From positions 19,221 through 83,220 of the forward strand of contig NZ_CP088942.1 of the NCBI RefSeq assembly GCF_021165755.1: DNA of 64,000 nt. The letters are read 5' to 3'. A program made the translations under genes and the position numbers. Below the pieces are notes generated by a model that was given only the letters and a program-made list of their open reading frames with translations, did no database searches and was not told where the DNA came from. The DNA is from Borrelia sp. RT5S. Its GTDB lineage: Bacteria > Spirochaetota > Spirochaetia > Borreliales > Borreliaceae. Numbering within the stretch: position 1 is the first letter of the stretch; each line of letters begins with the position of its first letter. Shown here piece after piece: positions 27,422 through 35,986 of the stretch.

Positions 27422-28012
27422 CTAAAAATCATGCTCTTTTAAAAAATTGGGAAGCTCAACATCATACTCCGTATCATCATGAGCTACTAAAGTAAATTTA
27501 AGCTTATCCTTTTGTTTAAGTTTTTCAACAAATTCCTGTTTAAGATAAACAACTAAAGTATTTTTTACCTCCACAGGAAAGACTAAATCTAAAAGCTCTT
27601 TATTATTTTCAACAGGCGCTATGTGAAAATCCTTAATACCTGCAAGTTGTGCACTACGCTCTGTCATATCAAACATAGACATCTGTGCATCCAGACCTCC
27701 AAAGATAACATTTTTAAAGTTAAGCATTCTCTTCTCGCCAAGTATTCTAAACTCAAGGCGATAAGAGGGGAAAGACTTACCTAAGAGCTCCCTATAAGAC
27801 TCTTCATAGTCCTGATATCCCTCACCTTCCTTGCTTAAAACTTCCTTCTGGAATAAAATACTTTTTATTTTACCAGCATGATTTACTCTCATCTCGTAAG
27901 TCCTAGAGCAAAGATGTTCACCACAAGACTCCGAAACACCTGCTGAGAGATAAGATAAACTTGAAACACAGAGTAATATGGGAAAAATTATTGAAACAAA
28001 TCTCATAAACAC
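27422..28012 (-). CDS. Envelope cassette 1, second gene: secreted beta-rich protein
   Basis: Not recognised, but a clear paralogue of the 44068-44727 protein: shared SFPSYRLEFRIL / SYPSYYLEFVVI, LNFKNVIFGGLDAQ / MNFKNVIFNELDAR, and LKFTLVAHDDTEYDVELPNF / LRFTLISHDNKEYNLKVDNF. Signal segment MFMRFVSIIFPILLCVSSLS; two cysteines follow the signal (ESCGEHLCS). It starts six bases after its partner gene, and the same pair order occurs in cassette 2. Expected in the periplasm or on the surface. Confidence 0.7.
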   Translation of the reverse strand: MFMRFVSIIFPILLCVSSLSYLSAGVSESCGEHLCSRTYEMRVNHAGKIKSILFQKEVLSKEGEGYQDYEESYRELLGKSFPSYRLEFRILGEKRMLNFKNVIFGGLDAQMSMFDMTERSAQLAGIKDFHIAPVENNKELLDLVFPVEVKNTLVVYLKQEFVEKLKQKDKLKFTLVAHDDTEYDVELPNFLKEHDF

Positions 28013-28018
28013 ACCTCA

Positions 28019-28564
28019 CTAACTAAAATTACTAGAAAATCCATCAGGATTTACAAGTTCAACGGACTCAATAAATCTGAGTAAATTTCTTGAACTAACT
28101 TTGAAAGCATAATCCTTCTTAACACCACTTTCCTTCCCTACGGTAGTAAGAGAAAAAGATAAATCTTGTCCACTAGCCTTATTTGCCAACTCTTTCCATC
28201 CCTTTATGCAATGACCCAATTCAATATTAATACTCATCTCCCACAAATCATCATGCTTGTAAACTGTCTTGTTAGCATCAGGTGAAACACAAACCTCACT
28301 TCCAGCCAATTTAATATCTTTAACCAAAAACTCATCCGCTTCCTTAAACTGTGCATATAAGTCACAATACCTTGTGAAAAGATCATACTTTAATGTAAAA
28401 GAATCGTATCCATTTACTAAATCCAAGTTAATAGACCCCGCATAACTATTATTGCTAACATACTCAATGGAAACCATTTCTGATTCCTTGTACGAATTCT
28501 TACATGATATAAATAAACTTAAAACAAACAATAACGAGATTAAAAAAATATTTCTATTTCTCAT
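28019..28564 (-). CDS. Envelope cassette 1, first gene: beta-rich lipoprotein
   Basis: Not recognised. Signal MRNRNIFLISLLFVLSLFISC with a lipobox. Paralogue of the 44758-45357 protein; both have a mid-protein Trp plus Lys-Leu-Ala segment (GWKELANKASGQDLSFS / WDGYLKLAEFARGDGIKLC) and end in a helix then DGF (VELVNPDGFSSNFS / YGANVDGFLS). Here it is lipid-anchored, whereas the paralogue has an uncleaved-type membrane anchor. Two-gene operon with 27422-28012. Confidence 0.7.
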   Translation of the reverse strand: MRNRNIFLISLLFVLSLFISCKNSYKESEMVSIEYVSNNSYAGSINLDLVNGYDSFTLKYDLFTRYCDLYAQFKEADEFLVKDIKLAGSEVCVSPDANKTVYKHDDLWEMSINIELGHCIKGWKELANKASGQDLSFSLTTVGKESGVKKDYAFKVSSRNLLRFIESVELVNPDGFSSNFS

Positions 28565-28612
28565 AAGTTGTTACCTCCTATATACTAATATTTGCGCCTT
28601 TACTGCACTGCA

Positions 28613-29203
28613 TTAATCTTGTACAACGCTATCGATTTTTCTAATAGCAAACTCCCTAGAAGCCCTAAGTGACACGTGAATTATGTTCATTAAAGCCTTA
28701 TCTGCTGATAAAGTAGCCTTTAAAACCTCAAGCACTACACTTAAAATCTTAACCCTTTCTATATCTTCTGTCTCTTCAATTTCCTCCTCAGCCTCCTGTA
28801 TTAACTCAAGCTCGTTGTAAGTATGACTTAACCCCTGGTTAATGCGCCTTTCAATATCATCCATAGTATGAAAATCCATCCTAATCCAATAAAATAAGTC
28901 CAATATATTATCTGTAACCTGAATTACAAACGAAGAGGCAATTTCTTGAGAAAACTTATCTCTTATTAGTAAAAGGTGTTTATTAAGCCTAGAAGTCACA
29001 GCGGAAACAATTTCAACCTTTTCCTTTATTCTATCTATTTCATAGCTAACTTCCCTTAAAATAGGAGTAGAATAAACCAAATCTAGTTTAGCTAAAACAG
29101 TACCTAAAGCATCCAAAGCGACCTTCTCTAGCTTCCTGGCTACGCTAACATCACGATTCATACTTAAGTAATTAGAAACTTCTTCCTTATCCAACACACC
29201 CAT
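28613..29203 (-). CDS. Cytoplasmic helical protein, unknown
   Basis: Not recognised. 196 residues, almost all helical, no signal or membrane segment. Heptad-like stretches (VSYEIDRIKEKVEIVSAVTS; NELELIQEAEEEIEETEDIE) suggest a coiled coil or helical bundle. It lies directly upstream of cassette 1 but has no counterpart beside cassette 2. The ribosome site is weak (TAAAG close to the ATG). Confidence 0.65.
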   Translation of the reverse strand: MGVLDKEEVSNYLSMNRDVSVARKLEKVALDALGTVLAKLDLVYSTPILREVSYEIDRIKEKVEIVSAVTSRLNKHLLLIRDKFSQEIASSFVIQVTDNILDLFYWIRMDFHTMDDIERRINQGLSHTYNELELIQEAEEEIEETEDIERVKILSVVLEVLKATLSADKALMNIIHVSLRASREFAIRKIDSVVQD

Positions 29204-29415
29204 CTTTAGAAAGTTAACATTATTTAAAATAACACTCCCATACTACTTTAAACAAAACCCTACCCTGCTAATATATTGATATTATAAGGTCAATTACAAG
29301 ATAATTTATTCATTTAACTAAATCAATATTGTCTACTCATTATATTACCTATCTTTAAAAATTGCTAGAACAAAACAACTTAAACGCTTAAACTTAAGCT
29401 TTGCCACTAATATAT

Positions 29416-29452
29416 AAAAAAAAGGCCCCAAAGCTTAAGAGCTCTAGGACCT
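29416..29452 (-). terminator. Intrinsic terminator of the 29512 gene
   Basis: AGGTCC pairs with GGGGCCT on the minus strand and is followed by seven or more T. Confidence 0.7.
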
Positions 29453-29511
29453 ATCTGGGTTTATAATGTACTTTGTTTACGTTTTTTAAATGTACTTCAT
29501 TTTGTAATCTT

Positions 29512-30267
29512 TTAATCTCTTTTTCTTTCTAATCCAGCTTTCAATCTTTCAAAGGGCCCATCAGGTTTGTCATCTGACAGCAACTCCTGAAGTTTTGCCA
29601 AAACCTTACTGTTATCTTCCTGCTTGCCATCAAAAACATCATTTAATCTTTGGAAAAATAGACTTAAAGCAGTTCCGTCACAACTTGAACTGGCAAGAAC
29701 AGCTTTTACTAACGCATCCACTTGCTCCTCACTCTTAACGTCACTAATAGTGGTAATCCCAGCGTCTTCTAAAATCTTCTTCCCAGCTCCCTTCCCATCA
29801 TCAGAACCTTGTATCCATCCAATTAAATTTTCAAATTCATGTGACAACGGCTGTTTCTGGGTCCCCTCCTTTACTAGGTTATACCCCCTCTTCATAGAAT
29901 CAACCAAACTTTTCCTCTTGGAATCATCTTGGTCGTTCTTTTCTAACCATTCAAAAAAGGCTCTCCTCCTCTCCTCGTACCTCTTAATATCTGCTGCGTT
30001 CTTCCTGTCGAGGTTTACCTTAACAGCACCAGCACCACCTAGGAACCCCTTAAACCCTTCAAAACGCTTCCTCTCACTGCTTAAGCTTGCAGACGTCGTA
30101 CCCTTTCTTGAAGATGAAACAGATCCTGAAGCAGAAAACTCAACCTCTCCATCTGGCCCAACTACTCGCCCCTCAATACTTCCCTCTAAAGACGTGACCT
30201 TGCTACAAAGACCACAGCCAGAAATGAAAACCAGCGTGCACACAAACAAAACATTAAGATTCTTCAT
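29512..30267 (-). CDS. Mlp-like lipoprotein
   Basis: Start chosen at MKNLNVLFVCTLVFISGC with GGGAGAGG upstream. The lipobox cysteine is followed by a Ser/Gly region. The C-terminal part carries the Mlp-like pattern RRAFFEWLEKNDQDDSKRKS, a helix with YNLVKEG, KSEEQVDALVKAVLASS and TALSLFFQRLNDVFDGK. It is paralogous to the 30416 gene. Mlp proteins are surface lipoproteins of Borrelia phage plasmids, so this fits the phage-plasmid origin. Function unknown. Confidence 0.6.
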   Translation of the reverse strand: MKNLNVLFVCTLVFISGCGLCSKVTSLEGSIEGRVVGPDGEVEFSASGSVSSSRKGTTSASLSSERKRFEGFKGFLGGAGAVKVNLDRKNAADIKRYEERRRAFFEWLEKNDQDDSKRKSLVDSMKRGYNLVKEGTQKQPLSHEFENLIGWIQGSDDGKGAGKKILEDAGITTISDVKSEEQVDALVKAVLASSSCDGTALSLFFQRLNDVFDGKQEDNSKVLAKLQELLSDDKPDGPFERLKAGLERKRD

Positions 30268-30331
30268 TGCCTCTCCCTTAACCTTACACATGAGCAAGGT
30301 ACAACAAAAATTTTAAATAAAGCCTTCTAAG

Positions 30332-30376
30332 CAAGAATCAACCCTTAAGTTAGTAGCACCTCAGGGTTAATTCTTG
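30332..30376. terminator. Inverted repeat between the two Mlp-like genes
   Basis: CAAGAATCAACCCT and AGGGTTAATTCTTG pair over 14 bases with one mismatch. Likely terminator for the 30416 gene, though it lacks an adjacent T run. Confidence 0.55.
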
Positions 30377-30415
30377 AATCTACTTCTTAAATTTACAATT
30401 TAATCATCTTCTTTT

Positions 30416-31087
30416 TTACTCAAGAGTACTTCTTAACATATCAAACTCTTCACCATCAGTTTCATCGGTTAGCAACTTAATAAGACCTTTGAAAACCTCT
30501 TCATTGTCTCTCTCTTTTTTCTCGCCTTTGCCTTTAGTCGCCCCATCAGCAAGACTATCGTCAAACACCGCCCCTAATTCCTCAAAGAACGTCTTTATAG
30601 CACTACCTCCGCTTTCTAGGTCCAAAGCATCTCCAGCTCTCATAACGTACCCAACCAAAGCACCCACTTGCTCATCACTCTTAAGGTCGCTAGATGTCCT
30701 AAGGCCAGCTTTCTTCATCCCCTCGTCGCCCTGTCCTTGCTCAATTATTTCTTTGATTTCTTGTGAAGTCTCAGCCTTTTCTTTTATCAAGTCGTACACT
30801 TTCTCCATAGCATCCGCTATTTCTTTCCTCTTAGAATAATCAGGATCATTGTCTTTTAACCACTCAAAGAATGCCTTCTGCTTAGCACTAGCAGCACCTC
30901 CCCCCTCGTAGAGAACCCCAAGAACATCATCTAAAGATTTTTCTAAAGAAACAACCTTTTTATCCGCTTTCTGTCTAGCAACACGCTCCCTCGCCTCAGG
31001 GGTGTCTGAATCATCACTAATAATGTACAACCTACAACCAAACACAACAATACTCAAGGATACAAATAAAATACCAATACGCATCAT
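30416..31087 (-). CDS. Mlp-like lipoprotein
   Basis: Signal MMRIGILFVSLSIVVFGC with a lipobox; GGAGG upstream of a double ATG. Same domain as the 29512 gene: KAFFEWLKDNDPDYSKRKEI, KVYDLIKEKAETSQEIKEII, KSDEQVGALVGYVMRAGDA and AIKTFFEELGAVFDDSL. Without the Ser/Gly insert of its neighbour it is closer to the core family form. Confidence 0.6.
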   Translation of the reverse strand: MMRIGILFVSLSIVVFGCRLYIISDDSDTPEARERVARQKADKKVVSLEKSLDDVLGVLYEGGGAASAKQKAFFEWLKDNDPDYSKRKEIADAMEKVYDLIKEKAETSQEIKEIIEQGQGDEGMKKAGLRTSSDLKSDEQVGALVGYVMRAGDALDLESGGSAIKTFFEELGAVFDDSLADGATKGKGEKKERDNEEVFKGLIKLLTDETDGEEFDMLRSTLE

Positions 31088-31320
31088 TTTTCCTCCTTCT
31101 TTAAAAACACCTTACCCATTCTGGAATAATTCTATAGCAATAAACAAAATAAACATTGAATTATTATAATAAGTTCTTTTGAAGAGAAACTGATCCTAAG
31201 GTTTAAATAACACTTTTGGGCATCATCTTCATTATTGCCATTCTGTAACTTTTATTTTTATTCTAAACTTATTATCTTTTTGGATTTAATTGATATTTAA
31301 GCGTAAAGCTAAGTATCTTA

Positions 31321-31338
31321 AAAAAAGGCCACAAGACC
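31321..31338 (-). terminator. Short terminator of the 45-residue gene
   Basis: On the minus strand GGTC-TTGT-GGCC (with a G-U pair) is followed by a run of T. Confidence 0.55.
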
Positions 31339-31347
31339 CCCTATTTT

Positions 31348-31485
31348 CTATTTAAAATTCTTGTATCCCAATTCCCGTGAAATCCACAACACCCCAAACG
31401 AGATATCCAACCCCCAAGCGCCAAGAGTCATACAGATCAACAAGCCCCCTGATCCGTAACGACTCACCCAAAGCAACACATCCAT
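31348..31485 (-). CDS. 45-residue membrane protein
   Basis: Not recognised. A GGAGA ribosome site lies directly before the ATG and a terminator follows. The product starts MDVLLWVSRYGSGGLLICMT and has one membrane helix (GGLLICMTLGAWGLDISFGV) with a basic tail ELGYKNFK. It could be a holin-like or toxin-like small protein; the surroundings give no further clue. A frame this short can arise by chance, but the flanking signals favour a gene. Confidence 0.45.
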   Translation of the reverse strand: MDVLLWVSRYGSGGLLICMTLGAWGLDISFGVLWISRELGYKNFK

Positions 31486-31789
31486 TCTCCTAAATAATTC
31501 CCCTCTTCTCATTATCAAATGATACCTAATCCCATACTATTAACCATCATTATACTACAATTCTTAGATAATAAAAATATTAAAATGTAATATTTCAATT
31601 TAAAATACAATATTTTTGTTTCCTGTTTGTTCTAGTATGCACTCAATTAATCACTGTTGCTAAAGCCTTCTTAAAGCCAACTTCTTGTTTATTGTCATTT
31701 GAAGCATGAGGGTTTTATACACTAATTAAAACATAGCTCCTATAAAACACCTAAGAACAGAAATGGAATAAGGCAAAAAAACAAAAAAG

Positions 31790-31812
31790 AGAGCCCTATA
31801 AACAGGCCCTTT
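31790..31812 (-). terminator. Intrinsic terminator of the 31829 gene
   Basis: AGGGCC pairs with GGCTCT (one G-U) on the minus strand and runs into TTTTTTGTTTTTTTG. Confidence 0.75.
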
Positions 31813-31828
31813 TTTCCTTAAACTTAAA

Positions 31829-32672
31829 TTATTTAATCCTAGTATTTAAGATAATTTTAGTCATATCCTGAAGTTTAGAATCGGTCTTAAGAATAATATT
31901 ACTGAACTCGTCCATCACCTGTGCCTCATTGCCTATCTTTGATGCTGCTTCCTTTACATAAGTTTTAATATCCTGCATAGCTAGATCTCTTTTGGTAATA
32001 AATTCATTAAGGAGTGCAGCTAACCTTTCGTTTTCACTCTTGTTGCCCTTAACTTTTTCCAGATTGTCGTCTTTAAGCTTACTTCCCAGTAAGATTCTAG
32101 TTTGATCATCAAGTGCTGCTAATAGCAATAGCACCCCCAGTAACTATATCTATTTCTGCTTTCTTGTTACCGCTACTAAGTTGTAATGCCTTAATTGACT
32201 CGTCTAGTTCTTTGTGTGTGGTGTTGTTGTAACCTAGACTTGCATGAATTTTAGGCTGATCCTTTGATGTTGTTAAAAGTGTTACCTCGAAAGGAATTTC
32301 AACTTTATTTTGTGATGATGGTGCTTCAAAATCTGTCTTCAACTTAGCCATTCCTGCCTCGTATGCATCTCTCCTAACCTTCAACGCCTGAAAGGCTGCT
32401 GCTGTTTCTCGTGCTGCTATTTCTGCTGATGTCTTTACCCCTAGTGTTATCCCTGCTCCAGATTGCCCTGTTGTTCCTTTTGATGCTTGCACCCTTGCGC
32501 CCGTCATTTCACCTGTTCTTAATTGGTCTGTTGCCGTTCCCGCTCCCTCACTCTCCTTTTCTTCGCCTGTTACTGTTTTTGGAGTTACGCTACCTGTACG
32601 TGGTGTAACTTGCCCACAAGAAAACAAAGCTACCACTAGTAACAGAGGAAACATAAAATTAAACTTCCCCAT
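31829..32672 (-). pseudogene. Array-2 lipoprotein with homopolymer frameshift
   Basis: The 5' part has signal MGKFNFMFPLLLVVALFSC, a lipobox, and the array-2 core start KIHASLGYNNTTHKELDES. It then stops at 32109. The 3' part resumes one base away with LLLLAALDDQTRILLGSKLK and runs to 31829. Removing one G from the G5 run (C5 at 32134-32138 on plus) joins them as VTGVLLLLAALDDQTR, matching paralogues. This could be slippage-based on/off switching, decay or sequencing error. Confidence 0.75.
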
Positions 32673-32716
32673 CTTATCCTACTTCTTTATTACTTTATTG
32701 CTGTCCTTATTAAGTA

Positions 32717-32745
32717 ATGTTGTAACTTGAGTATAGTTATAACAT
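32717..32745 (-). promoter_or_regulatory. Leader inverted repeat of the 31829 gene
   Basis: ATGTTGTAACT and AGTTATAACAT (one G-U) lie between the promoter region and the ribosome site. Confidence 0.5.
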
Positions 32746-32804
32746 AAGAAAAGTAAAATCTAGTTTAAAAATTTAAGCTTGCTTCTTGCTTGTGGTAATA
32801 AGAT

Positions 32805-32836
32805 GATAAAAGGCCATAAAGATATGGCCTTTTATC
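32805..32836 (-). terminator. GGCCAT-type terminator of the 32849 gene
   Basis: GATAAAAGGCCATA and TATGGCCTTTTATC are perfect 14-base arms around AAGA. Confidence 0.85.
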
Positions 32837-32848
32837 ACAGTTTTAATT

Positions 32849-33763
32849 CTATCTTATGCCTACTAAACCCAATAGAACTTTAATGTCAAGAGGAGCTTCA
32901 AGCATAGCTCGTCGGTGCTTACCAATGCTTTCAGTAGTGCTAACTTCATTAATCTTCCCTAATTCTTTCTTCAACTGCGCATGATCAGATTTGCTAGATA
33001 CTGCTCTTTTTACTATATCTTGAACTTCCCTAATAAACCCATCTCTTGCACTCATAAATTTATCAAGCTCTGCTGTAAGCTTATCTAGCTTGTCCTTATC
33101 ATTCTTAACAGTTTCCAAGGTTTCATTCTTTAAATAAATATCTAATACATCTTTGGTGGTATCATCAAATGCAGCTAAAGTATGCAATATCTCAGACACC
33201 ATATCTACTTCCTTTTGCTTACCAATATCAACAAGCCCTAATGCCTTAATTGACTCGTCTAAGTCTTTAATGATGCCATTATTATAATCTAAGCTTGAAT
33301 GTATTCTAGCTTGGTCCTCTATTGTTAAATCTTTTTCCTGAGAGGGAATTTCAACTTTATTTTGTGATGAGGATGCTTCAAAATCTGCTTTCAATTTAGC
33401 CATTTTGTTCTTATAATTATCCCTCTTGGTTTTCAATCCATCAAAAGCTACTTCTTCTGCTGTTTTTACTTCCACTGTCCCTGGCTGTCGTACTGGTGAA
33501 CTCCCGCCTACTGTATCTACTGTCTTTAATTCTACTTTCTTTTCTTCCCCTGTCTTTGGTCCATCTGCTGCTTCATCACCTATCCTTACACCTAATTGTC
33601 GTCCCAATGCCACTAGGCCTGCACCCAATTGCTGCCCTAGATTTTCCTCACCCAAATCTTTCTCGTCATCCGATGCCGCGCCGCCCTTGCCTGTTAAATC
33701 TATGTTACAAGCCATTAAAGCTAATAACAACATTAGAAAAACAATTGTATTAATCTTTTTCAT
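32849..33763 (-). CDS. Array-2 PF05714-like lipoprotein
   Basis: Signal MKKINTIVFLMLLLALMAC with a lipobox; GGAGAATGGG upstream. A linker with GQQLGAGLVALGRQLGVRIG precedes the core. Core motifs: KNKMAKLKADFEASSSQNK, ARIHSSLDYNNGIIKDLDES, FDDTTKDVLDIYLKNETLE and LDKFMSARDGFIREVQDIV. It shares the 'ASSSQNKVEIP' block with the 31829 gene, so these two are closest. The C-terminus (HRRAMLEAPLDIKVLLGLVG) differs from the usual AGYYHxxVEAIK tail. Surface location inferred. Confidence 0.7.
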   Translation of the reverse strand: MKKINTIVFLMLLLALMACNIDLTGKGGAASDDEKDLGEENLGQQLGAGLVALGRQLGVRIGDEAADGPKTGEEKKVELKTVDTVGGSSPVRQPGTVEVKTAEEVAFDGLKTKRDNYKNKMAKLKADFEASSSQNKVEIPSQEKDLTIEDQARIHSSLDYNNGIIKDLDESIKALGLVDIGKQKEVDMVSEILHTLAAFDDTTKDVLDIYLKNETLETVKNDKDKLDKLTAELDKFMSARDGFIREVQDIVKRAVSSKSDHAQLKKELGKINEVSTTESIGKHRRAMLEAPLDIKVLLGLVGIR

Positions 33764-33974
33764 CCCATTCTCCTTCTTATTTTATTCTTATCACTACTTA
33801 ATAACATTATCCTTTAATAATATTATAATATAAGAAAGATATTCTACAATAAAATTAACAAAATTGCAGGTTTTTGCAAAAGATTCAAAGACTTGCTTAC
33901 ATTTTTCAAAACAGGAAGCATAAATGTTAATTTGAAAGCCGAATTATGTTGGTAGGGTTTAGCTGGACAACTAA

Positions 33975-34011
33975 AAACCCGAAAAGGCCATATGCTATGG
34001 ATTTCGGGTTT
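33975..34011 (-). terminator. Terminator of the 34029 gene
   Basis: AAACCCGAAA and TTTCGGGTTT enclose a smaller CCATA/TATGG stem. Confidence 0.75.
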
Positions 34012-34028
34012 AGTTTCAGCTGAAGATG

Positions 34029-34793
34029 TTACTTAACTAAAATTCCAATATTGATTTCATTAGCTTTAATAGCGCTAATTGTACTATGATAGTATCCAGC
34101 CTCACCAGGTGTAGTAACTCCAATAGTAGTATTAGTAATCTTATCTAATTCCGCCTTCACACCTGCCTCGTTAGCTTTTTTTGATGCCTCTTTTATTATT
34201 GTTTTAATGCTTTTTATAAACGCACTTCTTTTAGTAGTAAATGCTTTAAGTTCTTTATCTAGTCTCTTTAGTTTCTTATTGTCTTGCTTAATTTTTTCTA
34301 AAGAGTCTTCCGTTAAATGCTTGTCTAATATCTTTTCAGTAGCATCATCAAGCTCAACTAACATTGTTAATACATTAGTCACTGTTTCCCTTTCTTTGTC
34401 CCTATTGTTAACAGAATCATTAAGTTGTAACATGCCAATTACGGAATTCAGCTTTCCAATAGCTTCATTGTCATACCCCAGGCTTGCATAGATTTTCTCC
34501 CTGTCTATTGAACCTAACAATCCACCAGGCATTGACACACCATTTCGCTTTGTTGGATCCTTTTCTTTAAATTTCGTCCTTAAGTCTTCCATTTTATTAT
34601 GGTAGTTATCTCTCTTGGTCTTCAATGCATCAAGCACTGCATCAGCTTCGGCTTTAATCTCCTCCTCTGTCTGTCCCTGATCTGAGTCTTGCCTAGCATC
34701 CGGTTTTACACTGCCTCTCTTTGTTACCTTTATACTACAAGCAACTAAAACCACTGATAATATTAGAAAAACAACTGAACTAATCTTCTTCAT
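34029..34793 (-). CDS. Array-2 PF05714-like lipoprotein
   Basis: Signal MKKISSVVFLILSVVLVAC with a lipobox. The core starts KTKRDNYHNKMEDLRTKFK, then REKIYASLGYDNEAIGKLN, VELDDATEKILDKHLTEDSL and TTKRSAFIKSIKTIIKEAS, and ends GEAGYYHSTISAIKANE. This is a short-linker, canonical member. Its promoter is one of the clearest of the array. Confidence 0.72.
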   Translation of the reverse strand: MKKISSVVFLILSVVLVACSIKVTKRGSVKPDARQDSDQGQTEEEIKAEADAVLDALKTKRDNYHNKMEDLRTKFKEKDPTKRNGVSMPGGLLGSIDREKIYASLGYDNEAIGKLNSVIGMLQLNDSVNNRDKERETVTNVLTMLVELDDATEKILDKHLTEDSLEKIKQDNKKLKRLDKELKAFTTKRSAFIKSIKTIIKEASKKANEAGVKAELDKITNTTIGVTTPGEAGYYHSTISAIKANEINIGILVK

Positions 34794-34883
34794 CGCGTTC
34801 TCTCTCCTGCTTTCTCGTTACACTATCGAGTAATGTTCCCTTATTAAACTACTACCCCCTAGGTAACATAAACTAAGGAAAAC

Positions 34884-34912
34884 ATTATACCGTAAAACTG
34901 GTAAAATTCTAG
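34884..34912 (-). promoter_or_regulatory. Promoter of the 34029 gene
   Basis: On the minus strand CTAGAA (34912-34907) is 17 bases from TATAAT (34889-34884). The CTAGAA-like box recurs at the same distance upstream of most array-2 genes. Confidence 0.65.
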
Positions 34913-35011
34913 TTTCTTACAAAAACGCAAAGACTTGCTTACATTGATCAAATTTAAAGCGAGATGTGGAGAAGAATGAAAAGATTAAATAATGGATAAT
35001 AAAAAATAAAA

Positions 35012-35034
35012 AAGGCCATATCAGATATGGCCTT
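35012..35034 (-). terminator. GGCCAT-type terminator of the 35057 gene
   Basis: AAGGCCATAT and ATATGGCCTT are perfect arms around CAG. Confidence 0.75.
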
Positions 35035-35056
35035 AAGGGTTTAGTTTGAACTAAAT

Positions 35057-35761
35057 TTATTGATTAACTAAATTTGCAATCTTGACTTCACTGCTTTGAA
35101 TATTTTCAACCACACTACGTTGGCTTTCATCCACGCCAACTTTAGAGCTACTTTCTGTTAGCATCTTTTTAAGATACTCAACAAATGTATCTCTTGAGGT
35201 AATAAATTTATCAAGCTCTCCAGCAACCTGGTTAAGCTTATCCTGATCGCTCTCAATCTTTTCCAGGTTTTCATCCGTTAGGTGCTCTCCTAATACTTTT
35301 ATGGTGGTTTTATCAAGCTCAGCTAACATTGCTTGTACATCCGTCACTGTACTTGACCTTGAAGTACTAATGCTCTGAGCGGGTACCCCATTGTTTGTCG
35401 TTAGTGACTCAATTTTTATCTCAATTTTTATTTCTACGTCAATCACTAAGTTAATGTACTCATCTCTCTTGGCCTTCAGTGCACTAACTTTCTTGCAGTC
35501 CCCTCCCCCACACTCGTCATAGTCGGGTCTGTAGACATCACACTCATCATATTCACTGTACTTGCTGTGCTTATTCTTCTTATGTTTGTTCTTCTCCTCG
35601 TGTTTTTGTTTTTTGCGTTTATATTTCTCGTATTTTTGTTTATAGTACTCACACTTTTCGTACTTGTACTTGTACATTGCCCCACCAGGCGGGCCATCTT
35701 TCTTACAAGCCACTAAGGCTACTACTAGTATTAAAAAAACAACCATACTGATTCTTTTCAT
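35057..35761 (-). CDS. Array-2 lipoprotein with Tyr/Lys/Cys-rich insert
   Basis: Start chosen at MKRISMVVFLILVVALVAC (AAGGAAAA upstream). After the lipobox comes an odd stretch of about 65 residues made of Tyr, Lys, Glu, Cys and His (YKYKYEKCEYYKQKYEKYKR; YDECDVYRPDYDECGGGDC) with several cysteines. The core is shortened: SALKAKRDEYINLVIDVEIK, LAELDKTTIKVLGEHLTDEN and FITSRDTFVEYLKKMLTES. The usual IYASLGYD motif is missing. Extra cysteines could form disulfides or bind metal. Confidence 0.68.
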   Translation of the reverse strand: MKRISMVVFLILVVALVACKKDGPPGGAMYKYKYEKCEYYKQKYEKYKRKKQKHEEKNKHKKNKHSKYSEYDECDVYRPDYDECGGGDCKKVSALKAKRDEYINLVIDVEIKIEIKIESLTTNNGVPAQSISTSRSSTVTDVQAMLAELDKTTIKVLGEHLTDENLEKIESDQDKLNQVAGELDKFITSRDTFVEYLKKMLTESSSKVGVDESQRSVVENIQSSEVKIANLVNQ

Positions 35762-35928
35762 CTTATTTTCCTTCTTGTTGTACCAGACAGTGCTACCAGA
35801 GAACACCACCCCTCTGGAGTAGTATTTTTTAGTAACATATAAACCATTAATAACATCCTGCCGTAAAGTTAGCGCAATTCTGGGTTTTTACAAAAATTTA
35901 AAGTTTGTTTCTTGCCAGGGGAATGAAA

Positions 35929-35952
35929 GAAGGCCATCTCGCTATGGCCTTC
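35929..35952 (-). terminator. GGCCAT-type terminator of the 35987 gene
   Basis: GAAGGCCAT and ATGGCCTTC are perfect nine-base arms. Confidence 0.7.
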
Positions 35953-35986
35953 GGGTTTAGTTTGAGCTAGACTTGAACTAGAGCTG

